DNA from: Saccharomonospora azurea NA-128
GTDB taxonomy: Bacteria; Actinomycetota; Actinomycetes; Mycobacteriales; Pseudonocardiaceae
Direction: 5' to 3'
Length of the DNA: 64,000 nt
Assembly (NCBI RefSeq): GCF_000231055.2
Contig: NZ_CM001466.1
Coordinates: 3,408,368-3,472,367, forward strand
Below are positions 54,034 to 63,219 of the stretch, piece by piece. Made by a program: the position numbers and the translations under genes. Each line of letters starts with the position of its first letter. Position 1 is the first letter of the stretch. The notes beneath the pieces were generated by a model that saw nothing but the letters and a program-made list of their open reading frames with translations, was not told the origin of the DNA and searched no databases.

Positions 54034-55455
54034 GTGGAGCAGCAGGTGACCGGCGATCGTGTGCCCACCGGAGGGTGGGCCCCGGCGGACACCGGTGCAG
54101 GATCGTCCGCGGACACGCGGGGGAGCGGGGCCGCGTCCGGTTCGGGGGCGGACGCGGCCGTGGAGTCGGCGGGCGGTCGGCGCCCCGGATCGCCGGTGGA
54201 CGCGGACACGCCGCCGAAGATGTATCGGCGTCGCAGCGGCCGGGCACTGGCGGGCGTCGCGGGCGGACTCGCCGACCACCTCGGCGTCAAGGTGCTGTGG
54301 GTGCGGGCGACGTTCGCCGTGCTCGCGGCGTTCGGCGGGATGGGGCTGCTCGCCTACGCGCTGTTGTGGATGTTCGTGCCGCAGCAGTCGGGGGACGACC
54401 AGGGCGCCCCGGAGTCGACGAAGGAACGGCAGCAGGCGTACGGGCTCGTCGCGCTCGGGCTCGGGCTGGCCGTGGCGGGCAGTGCGCTCACCGGGCTGTT
54501 CAGCGGCTGGGTGGGCGTGCCGCTGGCCATCGCGCTCGTCGGCGCCGCCGTGGTGTGGCGTGAGGCCGACGACTCCCAGCGCAGGCGGTGGCGGGACGGT
54601 GCCCGCACCGGGGTCGCCGGTGTCCTCGGCGGTGGCGGCGTCCGGCCGCTCGTGCGCGTCCTCGCGGGCGTGGCGCTGGTGGCGGCGGGCATCGGGGTCG
54701 TGGTGTTCCGCGACGGGAGTCTCGACCAGGTCCAGTTCGCGCTGATCGCGGTGCTCGCGACGCTCGTCGGGGTCGCGGTGCTGACGGTGCCGTTCTGGCT
54801 GCGGTTGATCCGCGATCTCGGCGAGGAGCGCCGCGCGAGGATCCGCACCGAGGAGCGCGCCGAGATCGCGGCCCACCTGCACGACTCGGTCCTGCAGACC
54901 CTGGCGCTGATCCAGAAGCAGGCGGAGATGCCGCGCGAGGTGGCGCGCCTGGCCCGGAGTCAGGAACGGCAGCTGCGGCAGTGGCTGTACGGGCCGTCGG
55001 GCTACGGAAGCTCCCCGTCGTCCGGCGAGGAGCGGGTCACCAACCTGTCGGAGGCACTGGCTACCGCGTGCGGCGAGGTGGAGGACGCGTTCGCGATCTC
55101 GGTGCAGCAGGTCGTGGTCGGAGGTGAGGTCGAGGTCGACGAACGCCTCGGTGCGCTGATCCAGGCGGCCCGCGAGGCGATCGTCAACGCGGCCAAGCAC
55201 GCGGGCGTCGACGAGGTCAGCGTGTACGCGGAGGTGGAACGCGAGTCGGTGACGGTGTTCGTCCGCGACCGTGGCCGCGGATTCGATCCCGAGGCCGTTC
55301 CCGAGGACCGGCATGGCCTCGCCGACTCGATCAGAGGCAGGATGGAACGCAACGGTGGCACGTGCCGGTTGCGGACCGCGCCGGGCGAGGGCACCGAGGT
55401 GCAGTTGGAGATGCCGCGCAGGTCCGCGGACAGGAGCGCTCAGGGGGCGTCGTGA
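54034..55455 (+). CDS. PspC-fused sensor histidine kinase (LiaS/DesK type)
   Basis: 473 residues. A long Gly/Ala/Ser cytoplasmic start is followed by PspC (KMYRRRSGRALAGVAGGLAD, LWVRATFAVLAAFGGMGLLA), further membrane helices (about 160-265) and HisKA_3 with phospho-His283 (AAHLHDSVLQT). The ATPase domain has the N box AREAIVNAAKHAG and G boxes VRDRGRGFDPE and GEGTEV. It shares 4 bp (GTGA) with the next gene. The start is uncertain; GTG 54034 and ATG 53998 are possible. Confidence 0.92.
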   Translation: MEQQVTGDRVPTGGWAPADTGAGSSADTRGSGAASGSGADAAVESAGGRRPGSPVDADTPPKMYRRRSGRALAGVAGGLADHLGVKVLWVRATFAVLAAFGGMGLLAYALLWMFVPQQSGDDQGAPESTKERQQAYGLVALGLGLAVAGSALTGLFSGWVGVPLAIALVGAAVVWREADDSQRRRWRDGARTGVAGVLGGGGVRPLVRVLAGVALVAAGIGVVVFRDGSLDQVQFALIAVLATLVGVAVLTVPFWLRLIRDLGEERRARIRTEERAEIAAHLHDSVLQTLALIQKQAEMPREVARLARSQERQLRQWLYGPSGYGSSPSSGEERVTNLSEALATACGEVEDAFAISVQQVVVGGEVEVDERLGALIQAAREAIVNAAKHAGVDEVSVYAEVERESVTVFVRDRGRGFDPEAVPEDRHGLADSIRGRMERNGGTCRLRTAPGEGTEVQLEMPRRSADRSAQGAS

Positions 55456-56126
55456 CCACAGGTGAGCAGCAGAAGCGACCCGTCACCGTTTTTCTCGTCG
55501 ATGACCACGCGCTGTTCCGGGCGGGAGCGCGGACCGAACTGGAGTCGGTGAGCGACGAGGTGCGGGTGGTCGGCGAGGCCGGTTCGGTGGGGGAGGCCGT
55601 GGCCGCCATCCGCCGGGTGCGCCCGCAGGTGGTGCTGCTCGACGTGCACATGCCCGACGGTGGCGGCGCGGAGGTGTTGCGGCGGGTGCGGCCCGAGCTG
55701 CCCGACGTCGTGTTCCTCGCGCTGTCGGTGTCCGACGCGGCGGAGGACGTCATCGCGGTGATCCGCGCGGGTGCGCGCGGCTACGTCACCAAGACGATCT
55801 CGTCGCGGGAGCTCGTGCGTGCGGTGCTCAGGGTGGCCGACGGCGACGCGGTGTTCTCGCCGCGGCTCGCGGGGTTCGTGCTCGACGCGTTCGCCGACCG
55901 GCCGGGCGCGGAGCCGATCAACGATCCCGACCTCGATCTGCTGACGCCCAGGGAACGCGACGTGCTGCGGCTGCTGGCGCGCGGCTACGCCTACAAGGAG
56001 ATCGCCTCGGAGCTGTTCATCTCCGTGAAGACCGTGGAGACCCACGTGTCCAGCGTGCTGCGCAAGACGCAGCTGTCCAACCGCTACGAGCTGTCGCGCT
56101 GGGCCTCCGACCGCCGACTGGTCTGA
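55452..56126 (+). CDS. LuxR/NarL-type response regulator paired with the PspC kinase
   Basis: 224 residues: receiver with VFLVDDHALFRAG, phospho-acceptor Asp64 (VVLLDVHMPDGGG), Ser in LALSVSD and Lys in YVTKTIS. The helix-turn-helix is about 155-215 (LTPRERDVLRLLARGYAYKE, SVKTVETHVSSVLRKTQ). It probably activates the divergent PspC operon, inferred from position. Its 3' end overlaps the opposite-strand YfhO-like gene by 43 bp. Confidence 0.94.
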   Translation: MTTGEQQKRPVTVFLVDDHALFRAGARTELESVSDEVRVVGEAGSVGEAVAAIRRVRPQVVLLDVHMPDGGGAEVLRRVRPELPDVVFLALSVSDAAEDVIAVIRAGARGYVTKTISSRELVRAVLRVADGDAVFSPRLAGFVLDAFADRPGAEPINDPDLDLLTPRERDVLRLLARGYAYKEIASELFISVKTVETHVSSVLRKTQLSNRYELSRWASDRRLV

Positions 56127-58363
56127 CCCCAGCGGGGGATCGCGGCGGCCAGGGCCAGCGCACCGAGGCCGCCGAGCGCCGCGGCGGCCACCCCGAGCGA
56201 CTGCCCGGGCGGGCTCCAGTCCAGGGTGAGCTCGCCGGCCTGGGTTCCCGGGGGCAGCGTGACCGTGACCAGCCCGGCCGGCGTCGTCTCCACCGGGAGC
56301 TCGGTGCCGTCGACGCTCGCGCGGTACCCCGGCCAGCCGAGGCGGGAGAAGACGACCCGGTGTTCCCGCGCGGGGTCGGTCGTCGCGAAGCGCACGCTCT
56401 CCCCGGTCGCGCCGGTCGCCCCGTGGACGGTGTCGGCGGCGGTGACGTCCAGTCCCGGTGACGCCCAGCTCAGCGTCGAGTCCGGCCACCGCGGCGGAGC
56501 CTCGCGGCGGAGTACGGTGACGACCTCGTCGCGTTCGTGCACCCGCCACCCCGCGGGTGGTTCGTCCGTGCGGGACTCGGGCACGAGCGCGTTCTGCACC
56601 ACCACGGTCGTGACGCCGAGCAGGTCCGCCAGGGGAGCACCGCCGTAGCCGGTGGGCCGCCACAGCGTGTCCCACGCCTCCGGGCAGATCGTCGAACCGG
56701 AGTGGTCGAGGCAGAAGGTGTCGCTGAAGTCGAGGTGGCCGAGACCGGTGTACGACACGAGGGAGTCGACACCCGCCGCCGAGTGCAGGTTGCCGAACAG
56801 GAAGTACCGCCACGCGCCGTCCGGGTGAAGGCCGAGCGTGCGTTCCGCGGTGCTCAGGTCGGCGATCTGCATGACCGTGCCGGGGTAGCGGTCGGCGAAC
56901 CGGGCCTCCAGGTCGGCCACGGAGTGCGGGTAGTAGAGCTGCGAGACGTTCGTGTTCTTCGGTGCCAGGGTGAGCTGGTAGGCGAGGACGGCGGCCGTGC
57001 CCACGCACAGCAGCGCCGCCAGCCGGGTCCGGCTCGCCCGCCGACCCCAGCCGAGGACGCCCGCGACGAGGAGGGCGAGCAGCACGCCTCCGCCCACGTG
57101 CCATGCCCACAGCTCGGGTGTGGCCGCCCAGGCCAGATAGACGCCGAGTGCGACGATCGCCGCCGTGGTGAGGGTGCGCGAGCGGACCCGGTCGGTGCGC
57201 AGGCCCGACGACAGCACCACGGCGAGCACGACCGCGCACGCGAGGAAGCAGTACTCGAGGTGCCGGATCGGCCAGCGGAACAGCCACAGTTTCGACGGCC
57301 CGAGCGCGAGGACGGCGAACGTCACCGCGACCACGAGCGGAGCGAGCAGCAGTCGCCAGCGTTGGCGCACCACTCTCCAGTCCAGCCAGGGCAGCAACGG
57401 GAGCGCGAACCACGCGAAGTAGGCGGCGGGCACCGCCAGACCCGTGCCGCCGAACACCCCGATGTAGGGCAGGTGGGTGGGCGAGCTGGACGCGAGCAGG
57501 TCGGTGAGCCCGGGCACGAGGAACCCGTCGTTCAGCACGGTGGTGTCGCTGCGCCAGGTCACCGGTGAGCTCCACAGCAGGGGCAGGAACACCAGCGGCA
57601 CCAGCAGTGCTGCACACGTACCGAGGCCCGCGACCACCGTGGTGCCCCTGGCCCGGCGGCGGACGGCGAACTCGACGAGCAGACCGACGTGCACGAGCGC
57701 GACGCCGAGCAGGCCGTACGGGTTGCCCGCCGTCACGGCGAGTGCGGAGGCGGCGAACGCCCACAGCGGGTTCAGTCCGCCTCGGGCGGCCCGCCGGGTC
57801 GTCCACCAGACGTGCGGCACCCACGCGAACGCGATCAACCCGGACGCCCACGACCCGGCGTCGAAGTACAGTACGAAGCCGCCGAACGGCAGTGCCGTCG
57901 CCAGTGCCGCGGCGGCGGGGCGGGCGGCCCCGTACTCGCGGCACAGCAGGTAGGTGCCGAGCGCGAGCAGGACGAGGAACTCCGTCTTGACGAGCACCGC
58001 GGCGACGGCGAGATCCGGCAGCGCCGCCACCAGCAGGTAGTTCGCGAGGTTCACCGGGTTGTAGACGCCGAACAACGCCTCGGCGGCGAGGTTGCCGCCC
58101 ATCCACGAACCGATGTCGAGCAGCGGCAGCCACTGACCGTCGGCGATGAGCTCGCCCAGCCTGTGCCACATCGGCAGGAACTGCTGGGCGCTGTCGTCCC
58201 AGTAGTAGAAGATGCGGTTGTTCACCAGCGGGAGCTGCGCCAGCAACGCCACCAGCGCGCACACGCCGGCGGCCACCCGGAACCCCGTGGCCCTCCGCGG
58301 CGGCGGTGACGGCGGTGGTTGCGTGGGCCGGAGTTCCTCGGCGGGGGTCGTGGTCGTCGTCAT
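56084..58363 (-). CDS. YfhO-like multi-spanning membrane protein (predicted GT-C glycosyltransferase)
   Basis: 759 residues with about 12 or more hydrophobic helices. The first loop after helix 1 (NNRIFYYWDDSAQQFLPMWH) has the Asp-Asp pair typical of GT-C enzymes. A large soluble C-terminal part (residues about 480-730) follows, then a final helix and a basic tail. YfhO-family proteins decorate lipoteichoic or wall polymers with sugars from polyprenyl phosphate. The upstream GtrA and polyprenyl sugar synthase genes fit that. The ATG overlaps the gtrA stop. GGAGG upstream. Confidence 0.85.
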   Translation of the reverse strand: MTTTTTPAEELRPTQPPPSPPPRRATGFRVAAGVCALVALLAQLPLVNNRIFYYWDDSAQQFLPMWHRLGELIADGQWLPLLDIGSWMGGNLAAEALFGVYNPVNLANYLLVAALPDLAVAAVLVKTEFLVLLALGTYLLCREYGAARPAAAALATALPFGGFVLYFDAGSWASGLIAFAWVPHVWWTTRRAARGGLNPLWAFAASALAVTAGNPYGLLGVALVHVGLLVEFAVRRRARGTTVVAGLGTCAALLVPLVFLPLLWSSPVTWRSDTTVLNDGFLVPGLTDLLASSSPTHLPYIGVFGGTGLAVPAAYFAWFALPLLPWLDWRVVRQRWRLLLAPLVVAVTFAVLALGPSKLWLFRWPIRHLEYCFLACAVVLAVVLSSGLRTDRVRSRTLTTAAIVALGVYLAWAATPELWAWHVGGGVLLALLVAGVLGWGRRASRTRLAALLCVGTAAVLAYQLTLAPKNTNVSQLYYPHSVADLEARFADRYPGTVMQIADLSTAERTLGLHPDGAWRYFLFGNLHSAAGVDSLVSYTGLGHLDFSDTFCLDHSGSTICPEAWDTLWRPTGYGGAPLADLLGVTTVVVQNALVPESRTDEPPAGWRVHERDEVVTVLRREAPPRWPDSTLSWASPGLDVTAADTVHGATGATGESVRFATTDPAREHRVVFSRLGWPGYRASVDGTELPVETTPAGLVTVTLPPGTQAGELTLDWSPPGQSLGVAAAALGGLGALALAAAIPRWGQTSRRSEAQRDSS

Positions 58364-58767
58364 GAGCGAACCTCCGGGGCATGGTCGGCCCAACGCGGCT
58401 GGGCGCGGCGCTCGGTGAGGATGTACTGCGCCACCAGGAACGTCACCGGGATCGCCACCGCGGCGGCGAGCAGGGGCGCGACCTTGTCGTTGACGTCGAG
58501 CACGTCGACGAGCAGGTAGAGGCCCACCGAACTCACCACGAAGTTCGTGACGTTCGACAGCGGGAACAGCAGGAACGTGCGCAGGCTCGGGCGGATGCGG
58601 AACGTGAACCGGCAGTTGAGGAAGTACGAGCCCACCATCGCCAGCGCGAAGGCGACGACATGGGCGACGAGGTAGCTGACCACGAGCCGGAGTACCAGGT
58701 ACAGGCCCACATACGTCGCTGTGTTCACCACGCCCACGGCCGCGAACCGGATCAGTCGTCGAGGCAC
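58360..58767 (-). CDS. GtrA-family membrane flippase-like protein
   Basis: 135 residues, four membrane helices (FAAVGVVNTATYVGLYLVL, VVAFALAMVGSYFLNCRFTF, FPLSNVTNFVVSSVGLYLLV, APLLAAAVAIPVTFLVAQYI). The FNCRFTFR-type and QYILTERR motifs are typical of GtrA. It probably moves polyprenyl-phosphate-linked sugar made by the previous gene across the membrane for the YfhO-like enzyme. GTG 58767 has GGAGG upstream and overlaps the preceding gene by 16 bp. Confidence 0.9.
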   Translation of the reverse strand: MPRRLIRFAAVGVVNTATYVGLYLVLRLVVSYLVAHVVAFALAMVGSYFLNCRFTFRIRPSLRTFLLFPLSNVTNFVVSSVGLYLLVDVLDVNDKVAPLLAAAVAIPVTFLVAQYILTERRAQPRWADHAPEVRS

Positions 58768-59705
58768 GGGGCCTCCGGTTCCGCGGTGGTGGGGCTGGTT
58801 TCCTTCACCAGGAAGTGGGGGCGGTGTTTCGTCTCGTGGTAGATCCGCCCCAGGTACTCGCCCACCACGCCGACGAGCAGCAGCTGCATGCCACCGAACC
58901 CGATGATGCCGCACATGATCGTGACGTAGCCGGGTGCGCTCGTCCCGTTCAGCAGCGCGCCCAGGACCAGCCACAACGCGTAGACGAAGGCGGCGGCCGT
59001 GCACAGTGCGCCCACGTACACGGCGAGCCGCAGCGGGCGGTGGTTGAACGACAGGATGCCGTCGATGCCGTAGTTCAGCAGCGACCGCAGCGACCACTTG
59101 CTGTCGCCGTCGGCGCGGGCGACGTTCTCGTAGTCGACGACGGCCGTGTCGAACCCGATCCACGAGAACAGTCCCTTGGAGAAGCGGTTGCGTTCCTCCA
59201 GCGACAGCAACGCGTCCACCGCGCGCCTGCTCAGCAGCCGGAAGTCGCCGACCCCGTCGGTCAGTTCCACGTCGACGAGCCGGTTCATGATCCGGTAGTA
59301 CGCCCGCGACGCCGCCGTGCGCACCCGGGCGTCGCCCGTGCGCGTCCGCCGGGCGACCACCTGGTCGTAGCCCTTGTCGATGAGGGCCACCATGTCGCCG
59401 AGCAGCTCGGGCGGGTGTTGGAGATCGGCGTCGAGGATGGCGATCAGGTCGCCGTCGGCGTGTTCGAGCCCGGCGAGCATGGCGGCTTCCTTGCCGAAGT
59501 TCCGGCTGAGCGACAGGTACCGGAACCGCGAGTCGTACCTGGCCATGGTGCGAAGCAGGTCGAGAGTGCCGTCGGTGCTGCCGTCGTCGACCAGGATGAC
59601 CTCGAACTCGTCGGTGAGCGGAGGCAGCACGTGGAGGAGGGTCGCCCGCAGTGTGGGCAGGCAGGATTCCTCGTTGTAGCACGGGACGATGACGGAGAGA
59701 CGCAT
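58752..59705 (-). CDS. Polyprenyl-phosphate glycosyltransferase (GtrB/DPM1 type, GT2)
   Basis: 317 residues. The GT2 domain starts MRLSVIVPCYNEE, with VDDGSTDGT, ILDADLQHPPE (DXD-type), GVGDFRLLSRRAVDAL and RADGDSKWS. Two C-terminal membrane helices follow (LAVYVGALCTAAAFVYALWL, GIIGFGGMQLLLVGVVGEYL). It would make a polyprenyl-monophosphate sugar. ATG 59705 fits the family start; the open upstream extension lacks support. First gene of the operon with gtrA and the YfhO-like gene. Confidence 0.93.
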   Translation of the reverse strand: MRLSVIVPCYNEESCLPTLRATLLHVLPPLTDEFEVILVDDGSTDGTLDLLRTMARYDSRFRYLSLSRNFGKEAAMLAGLEHADGDLIAILDADLQHPPELLGDMVALIDKGYDQVVARRTRTGDARVRTAASRAYYRIMNRLVDVELTDGVGDFRLLSRRAVDALLSLEERNRFSKGLFSWIGFDTAVVDYENVARADGDSKWSLRSLLNYGIDGILSFNHRPLRLAVYVGALCTAAAFVYALWLVLGALLNGTSAPGYVTIMCGIIGFGGMQLLLVGVVGEYLGRIYHETKHRPHFLVKETSPTTAEPEAPCLDD

Positions 59706-59743
59706 TGTCCGCTGCTTTCGGTCGGCCGGCACGCGACGCGAGC

Positions 59744-59775
59744 GGTGGGTCGGGCCCGCAACGGGCCGGCCCACC
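59744..59775 (-). terminator. Imperfect hairpin upstream of the glycosyltransferase operon
   Basis: GGTGGG and CCCACC pair outside, with further GC pairs inside. It lies after the pseudokinase gene on the minus strand and may separate it from the glycosyltransferase operon. There is no T-tract. Confidence 0.4.
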
Positions 59776-59899
59776 GGCTCCCACACGGTGCTTGCCGTAC
59801 GAAGGCGACCGGAAACGCGCTGTCAGCTCATCGGGGCGCCGAGACCCGCCGGACGGGGGACGTCCTGGGCGGGTGGGGCGGCGAGCGACGGGTACGCGG

Positions 59900-60856
59900 C
59901 TACAGCGTGACGATGACGGTGACGAGGACGAGCACGACGATGAGCGCCGCGAGGGCCCACACGGCGATCCGCTTCGACGACGGCGCCGGATCGGACGTCA
60001 CCGGAACGCGGGTGGCGGGAGTACTGGCGGGGGCGACCCTCGGTGGGCGCGGCATCAGCGGCACCGTCGGCATGGCCGGAGCCGTGGGAGGGACGAACCC
60101 GGCCTGTCGGCCCTTGCTCACGGCCCGCAACGCGGTCACCGTGTCTCCGAGCGTCGGTCGCAGGTCGGGCTCCGAACGCAACAACTTCTCCAGGGCCGCG
60201 GTCAGCGGACCGCTCCGGGACGGCACCACCGGATCGTCCTCGCCCTCCGGGCCGAACGGCGGACTGCCTTCCACCGCTCGGAACAGGGTCGCGCCCAGGG
60301 AGTACGCGTCGGATTCCACCGTGGGCTTCTCGCCGCGTTTCACCTCGGGAGCGAGGTAGGCGGGATCGGGCGTCCCACCGTGGATGCCGATGTCGGTGAG
60401 CTTGACACCGCCGTCATCGGCCAGCAGCACGTTGCCCGGCTCCACGGCACCGTGGATCACGCCCGAACTGTGTGCCGAGGCGAGCGCCGCCCCGAGGGCC
60501 GCGCCGAGGTAGCCCGCCTGTTCCGGCGTCAGCGTGCCGTGTTCGGCCAGGAAGTCGGCCATGTTGCGCGACGGCACGTACTCCATGACGAGCCAGACGT
60601 CGTCGCCGTCCTGTAGCGCGTCGTACACCGTCACGGCGCTGGGATGGACCACCCGCATGGCACGTTTGCCCTCGTCCAGGGCGATCCGCCGCGCCTCGTC
60701 GGGATCGCGTTCCGGATCCAGGTACGTCGGTTTCGCCGCGACCGTGCGGTGCAGCATCGTGTCGAAGGCAAGCCACACGATGCCGACCCGGCCACGGCCG
60801 ATCGGCTGGTCGAGCCTGTACCGCTCCCCGACGAGTGAGCCTTCGGTGTTCTTCAC
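59900..60856 (-). CDS. Ser/Thr kinase-like pseudokinase, membrane-anchored
   Basis: 318 residues. The fold is kept: Gly loop IGRGRVGIVW, Lys42 (VAAKP) and APE (YLAPEV). The catalytic loop, however, reads HGAVEPGN (residues 135-142), with Ala137 for the catalytic Asp and Glu139 for Lys. The DFG triad reads DIG. Phosphotransfer is therefore unlikely. A C-terminal single helix (RIAVWALAALIVVLVLVTVI) ends the protein with almost no extracellular part. It lies 54 bp after an active kinase gene on the same strand. A role as allosteric partner or nucleotide sensor is inferred. Confidence 0.88.
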   Translation of the reverse strand: MKNTEGSLVGERYRLDQPIGRGRVGIVWLAFDTMLHRTVAAKPTYLDPERDPDEARRIALDEGKRAMRVVHPSAVTVYDALQDGDDVWLVMEYVPSRNMADFLAEHGTLTPEQAGYLGAALGAALASAHSSGVIHGAVEPGNVLLADDGGVKLTDIGIHGGTPDPAYLAPEVKRGEKPTVESDAYSLGATLFRAVEGSPPFGPEGEDDPVVPSRSGPLTAALEKLLRSEPDLRPTLGDTVTALRAVSKGRQAGFVPPTAPAMPTVPLMPRPPRVAPASTPATRVPVTSDPAPSSKRIAVWALAALIVVLVLVTVIVTL

Positions 60857-60910
60857 ACGACCCCTTGTATCGCGATGCCGGTCAAACGAACATCAACGAA
60901 GCAGTAGCGG

Positions 60911-62608
60911 TCACCCCGTGACCTCCGGGGCCGGCGACGACGTCACCGTGGTGGGGCCCGGGTCCTCCGGTTCCTCGGTGTCGTCCGGAGTCGAGGTGGC
61001 CGTGTTCTCCGTCGTGGTGGTCTCGTCTGTCGTGGTGTCGGTGGTGGGGTCGACCGGCTCGTCCGTCGGCGGCACCGGCTCCACCGGTTGGGGGTTCTCC
61101 GGCTGCACCTGTTCCGTCGTGTCCACGACCTCTTCGGTGGTGGTCGTCGTCGACTCCGTCGTGGGCGAGACCGAGGACGACCGCGAGGTCTCGGCGGGCG
61201 GCTGGTTCGCGGGATCGTCGCCGGCGTCCTCCGCTCCACCGCCGAACAGCCACATCACGAACGCCGCCATACCGATCACCACGACGGCACCGATGGCGGC
61301 GGGCACCTTCCAGTTGCCCTTCTGCTCCTCGTCGGCGTCGGGCGGCGGGCCGTCGTAGTCGCGGTCCGCGTCGTCGTAGTCGTCGTACCGGTCGTCGGGA
61401 TAGTCCGAGGAGGCGGGGGAGTCCGGGTATCCGGTCGCGCCCACGGGGACCGCGCGGGTCGCCTGCGGCCCGGGCGCGACCGCCGTGCGGTCGTACTGGT
61501 CGTAGTCGTCGTAACCGTCGTCGTAGTCGCCGTAGTCGCCGTGGGACTGCGCTGCGGGTCGGCCGTCGTCGTAGTACTCGTCGTAGTACTCGTCGTAGTC
61601 GTCCTGGTCGCGCTGGGCGCCCTGGTCGCCGTAGTCGTTGAGCTGCCCGGAGTGGCCGTCCGCATAGTCGGCGGCCGCAGCCCCCAGCGCGCCGCCGACC
61701 GCACCGGCACCCGCGGCGCCGAGGACGGCGGTGCCGCCGTCCGCCCGCGGATGCTCCTGGGTGGGTTCCCCGCCGAGCGGGGTCTCGCCGCGCGCGACGG
61801 CGACGAGCAACTCCTCGCACTGGGCCGCGGTCGGCCGGTGCCGCACGTCGGGGTGCAGCATCACGGCGAGCACGCTGGTCAGCGGGCCGGAACGCCGCGG
61901 CGGGTTGATCTGCCCCGCCGCGACCGCGTGGAGGAGCCCCAGCGTGTTCTCGCTGAGCCCGAACGGGGGCTGGCCCTCCGCGGCGGCGTACAGGGTGGAG
62001 CCGAGGGAGAAGACGTCCGACTCCGGCCCCGGGTCACCGCCGATGGCCACCTCGGGCGCCAGGTACGCGGGGGTGCCCGCGATCATCCCCGTCTTGGTGA
62101 CGGTCACGTCGTCCGTCGCCCGCGAGATGCCGAAGTCGGTGATCTTCACCGTGCCGTTGCCGGCGAGCAGGATGTTGCCCGGCTTGATGTCCCGGTGGAC
62201 GATGCCGACGGCGTGCGCCTCCTTGAGCGCCGCCGCGACCTGCGCGCCGATCTTCGCGACCTCCACGGGAGGCAGCGTCTTCCGTTGCTGCAGCTCCTGC
62301 GCGAGGCTCGTCGACGGCAGGTACTCCATGATCAGACACGGCTGACCGTTGTCGTCCATCACCACGTCGAACACGGTGATCGCGTTCGGATGGTGCAGCC
62401 GTGCCGCGATCCTGCCCTCGCGCATGGTGCGTTGACGCGCGTCCTCGGCCTCGTTCTCGTCGAGACCGGGTTGGAGCAGGAGCTGCTTGATCGCGACCGT
62501 CCGGTGCAGCACGTCGTCGTGCGCCTGCCAGACGGCACCCATGGCACCGGTCCCGATCCGCTTGATGACACGGTAGCGGCCGGCGACCAGGCGACCCTCG
62601 TCGCTCAC
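60911..62608 (-). CDS. Transmembrane Ser/Thr protein kinase (Hanks type)
   Basis: 565 residues, intact kinase: Gly loop IGTGAMGAVW, Lys41 (AIK), HRDIKPGN (Asp140), DFG (Asp158) and APE. A Tyr/Asp-rich, repeat-like linker (DDYDEYYDEYYDDG, GDYGDYDDGYDDYDQYD; about 320-430) leads to a membrane helix (AIGAVVVIGMAAFVMWLFG). A Thr/Pro/Glu-rich external region follows. There are no PASTA domains, so this is not PknB. The linker may be phosphorylated or phase-separating; this is inference. GTG 62608 has GAAGGAGG upstream. Confidence 0.94.
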   Translation of the reverse strand: MSDEGRLVAGRYRVIKRIGTGAMGAVWQAHDDVLHRTVAIKQLLLQPGLDENEAEDARQRTMREGRIAARLHHPNAITVFDVVMDDNGQPCLIMEYLPSTSLAQELQQRKTLPPVEVAKIGAQVAAALKEAHAVGIVHRDIKPGNILLAGNGTVKITDFGISRATDDVTVTKTGMIAGTPAYLAPEVAIGGDPGPESDVFSLGSTLYAAAEGQPPFGLSENTLGLLHAVAAGQINPPRRSGPLTSVLAVMLHPDVRHRPTAAQCEELLVAVARGETPLGGEPTQEHPRADGGTAVLGAAGAGAVGGALGAAAADYADGHSGQLNDYGDQGAQRDQDDYDEYYDEYYDDGRPAAQSHGDYGDYDDGYDDYDQYDRTAVAPGPQATRAVPVGATGYPDSPASSDYPDDRYDDYDDADRDYDGPPPDADEEQKGNWKVPAAIGAVVVIGMAAFVMWLFGGGAEDAGDDPANQPPAETSRSSSVSPTTESTTTTTEEVVDTTEQVQPENPQPVEPVPPTDEPVDPTTDTTTDETTTTENTATSTPDDTEEPEDPGPTTVTSSPAPEVTG

Positions 62609-62775
62609 GCGACCTCCTTCGGGCTCGCACATACCGGAGTTCGTGTGCCGGCTTACCGAGGACCGACCCGTGTCAGAGTAGGCTGATTACCCTCTGCACA
62701 TACGGGGGGCACGTTCGGGGAGTCGGTCGAACCCCGATCGGTGGCCACGGTAACGGGCTTACAAGGCCGATGAGC

Positions 62776-63219
62776 TTACAGCGTCCGACTCGCACGCGAT
62801 GTCGGATGGTTGACGACCGATCGCGCACCGTCACCGAAGCCAGGCATCGGCTCCACTCTCGACGGCGTGGCGTCGCCCGCCACCGCACGAGCCACACTGT
62901 ACCCGGTCGAGGTGACGGCCGAGGGGCCCTCGGTGGACGGGGTGCCCGCGTCCTCGGCCAGCATCGAGGCCACCACCATCGACCCCACCAGCGCCAACGC
63001 GGCGAGCAGCAGGGCGATCAACTTGGCCCGGCGAGCGAGCGGGCTCTCGCGTTCCTCGGCCGACAGGGCGCCCGGGTCTGGGTCGCCGGCCGTCGTGTCG
63101 GTCGTGTCGGTCGTGGCGCCGTCGACATCGATGCCGAAGTCCTCGATCGAGAGGTTCGGCATGGTGGGCTCGTCGACGACGACCATGGGTTCCTGCCCGG
63201 ATTGGCGCCGGTCGTGCAC
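62776..63219 (-). CDS. Single-span membrane protein of unknown function
   Basis: 147 residues, GTG start with GAGGG upstream. An acidic cytoplasmic part (PNLSIEDFGIDVDGATTDTT, EERESPLARRAK) is followed by one helix (LIALLLAALALVGSMVVASM) and a short external tail. It lies upstream of the kinase, 167 bp away on the same strand. The cytoplasmic Thr-rich stretch could be a kinase target. No family recognised; the opposite-strand frame is less protein-like. Confidence 0.7.
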   Translation of the reverse strand: MHDRRQSGQEPMVVVDEPTMPNLSIEDFGIDVDGATTDTTDTTAGDPDPGALSAEERESPLARRAKLIALLLAALALVGSMVVASMLAEDAGTPSTEGPSAVTSTGYSVARAVAGDATPSRVEPMPGFGDGARSVVNHPTSRASRTL

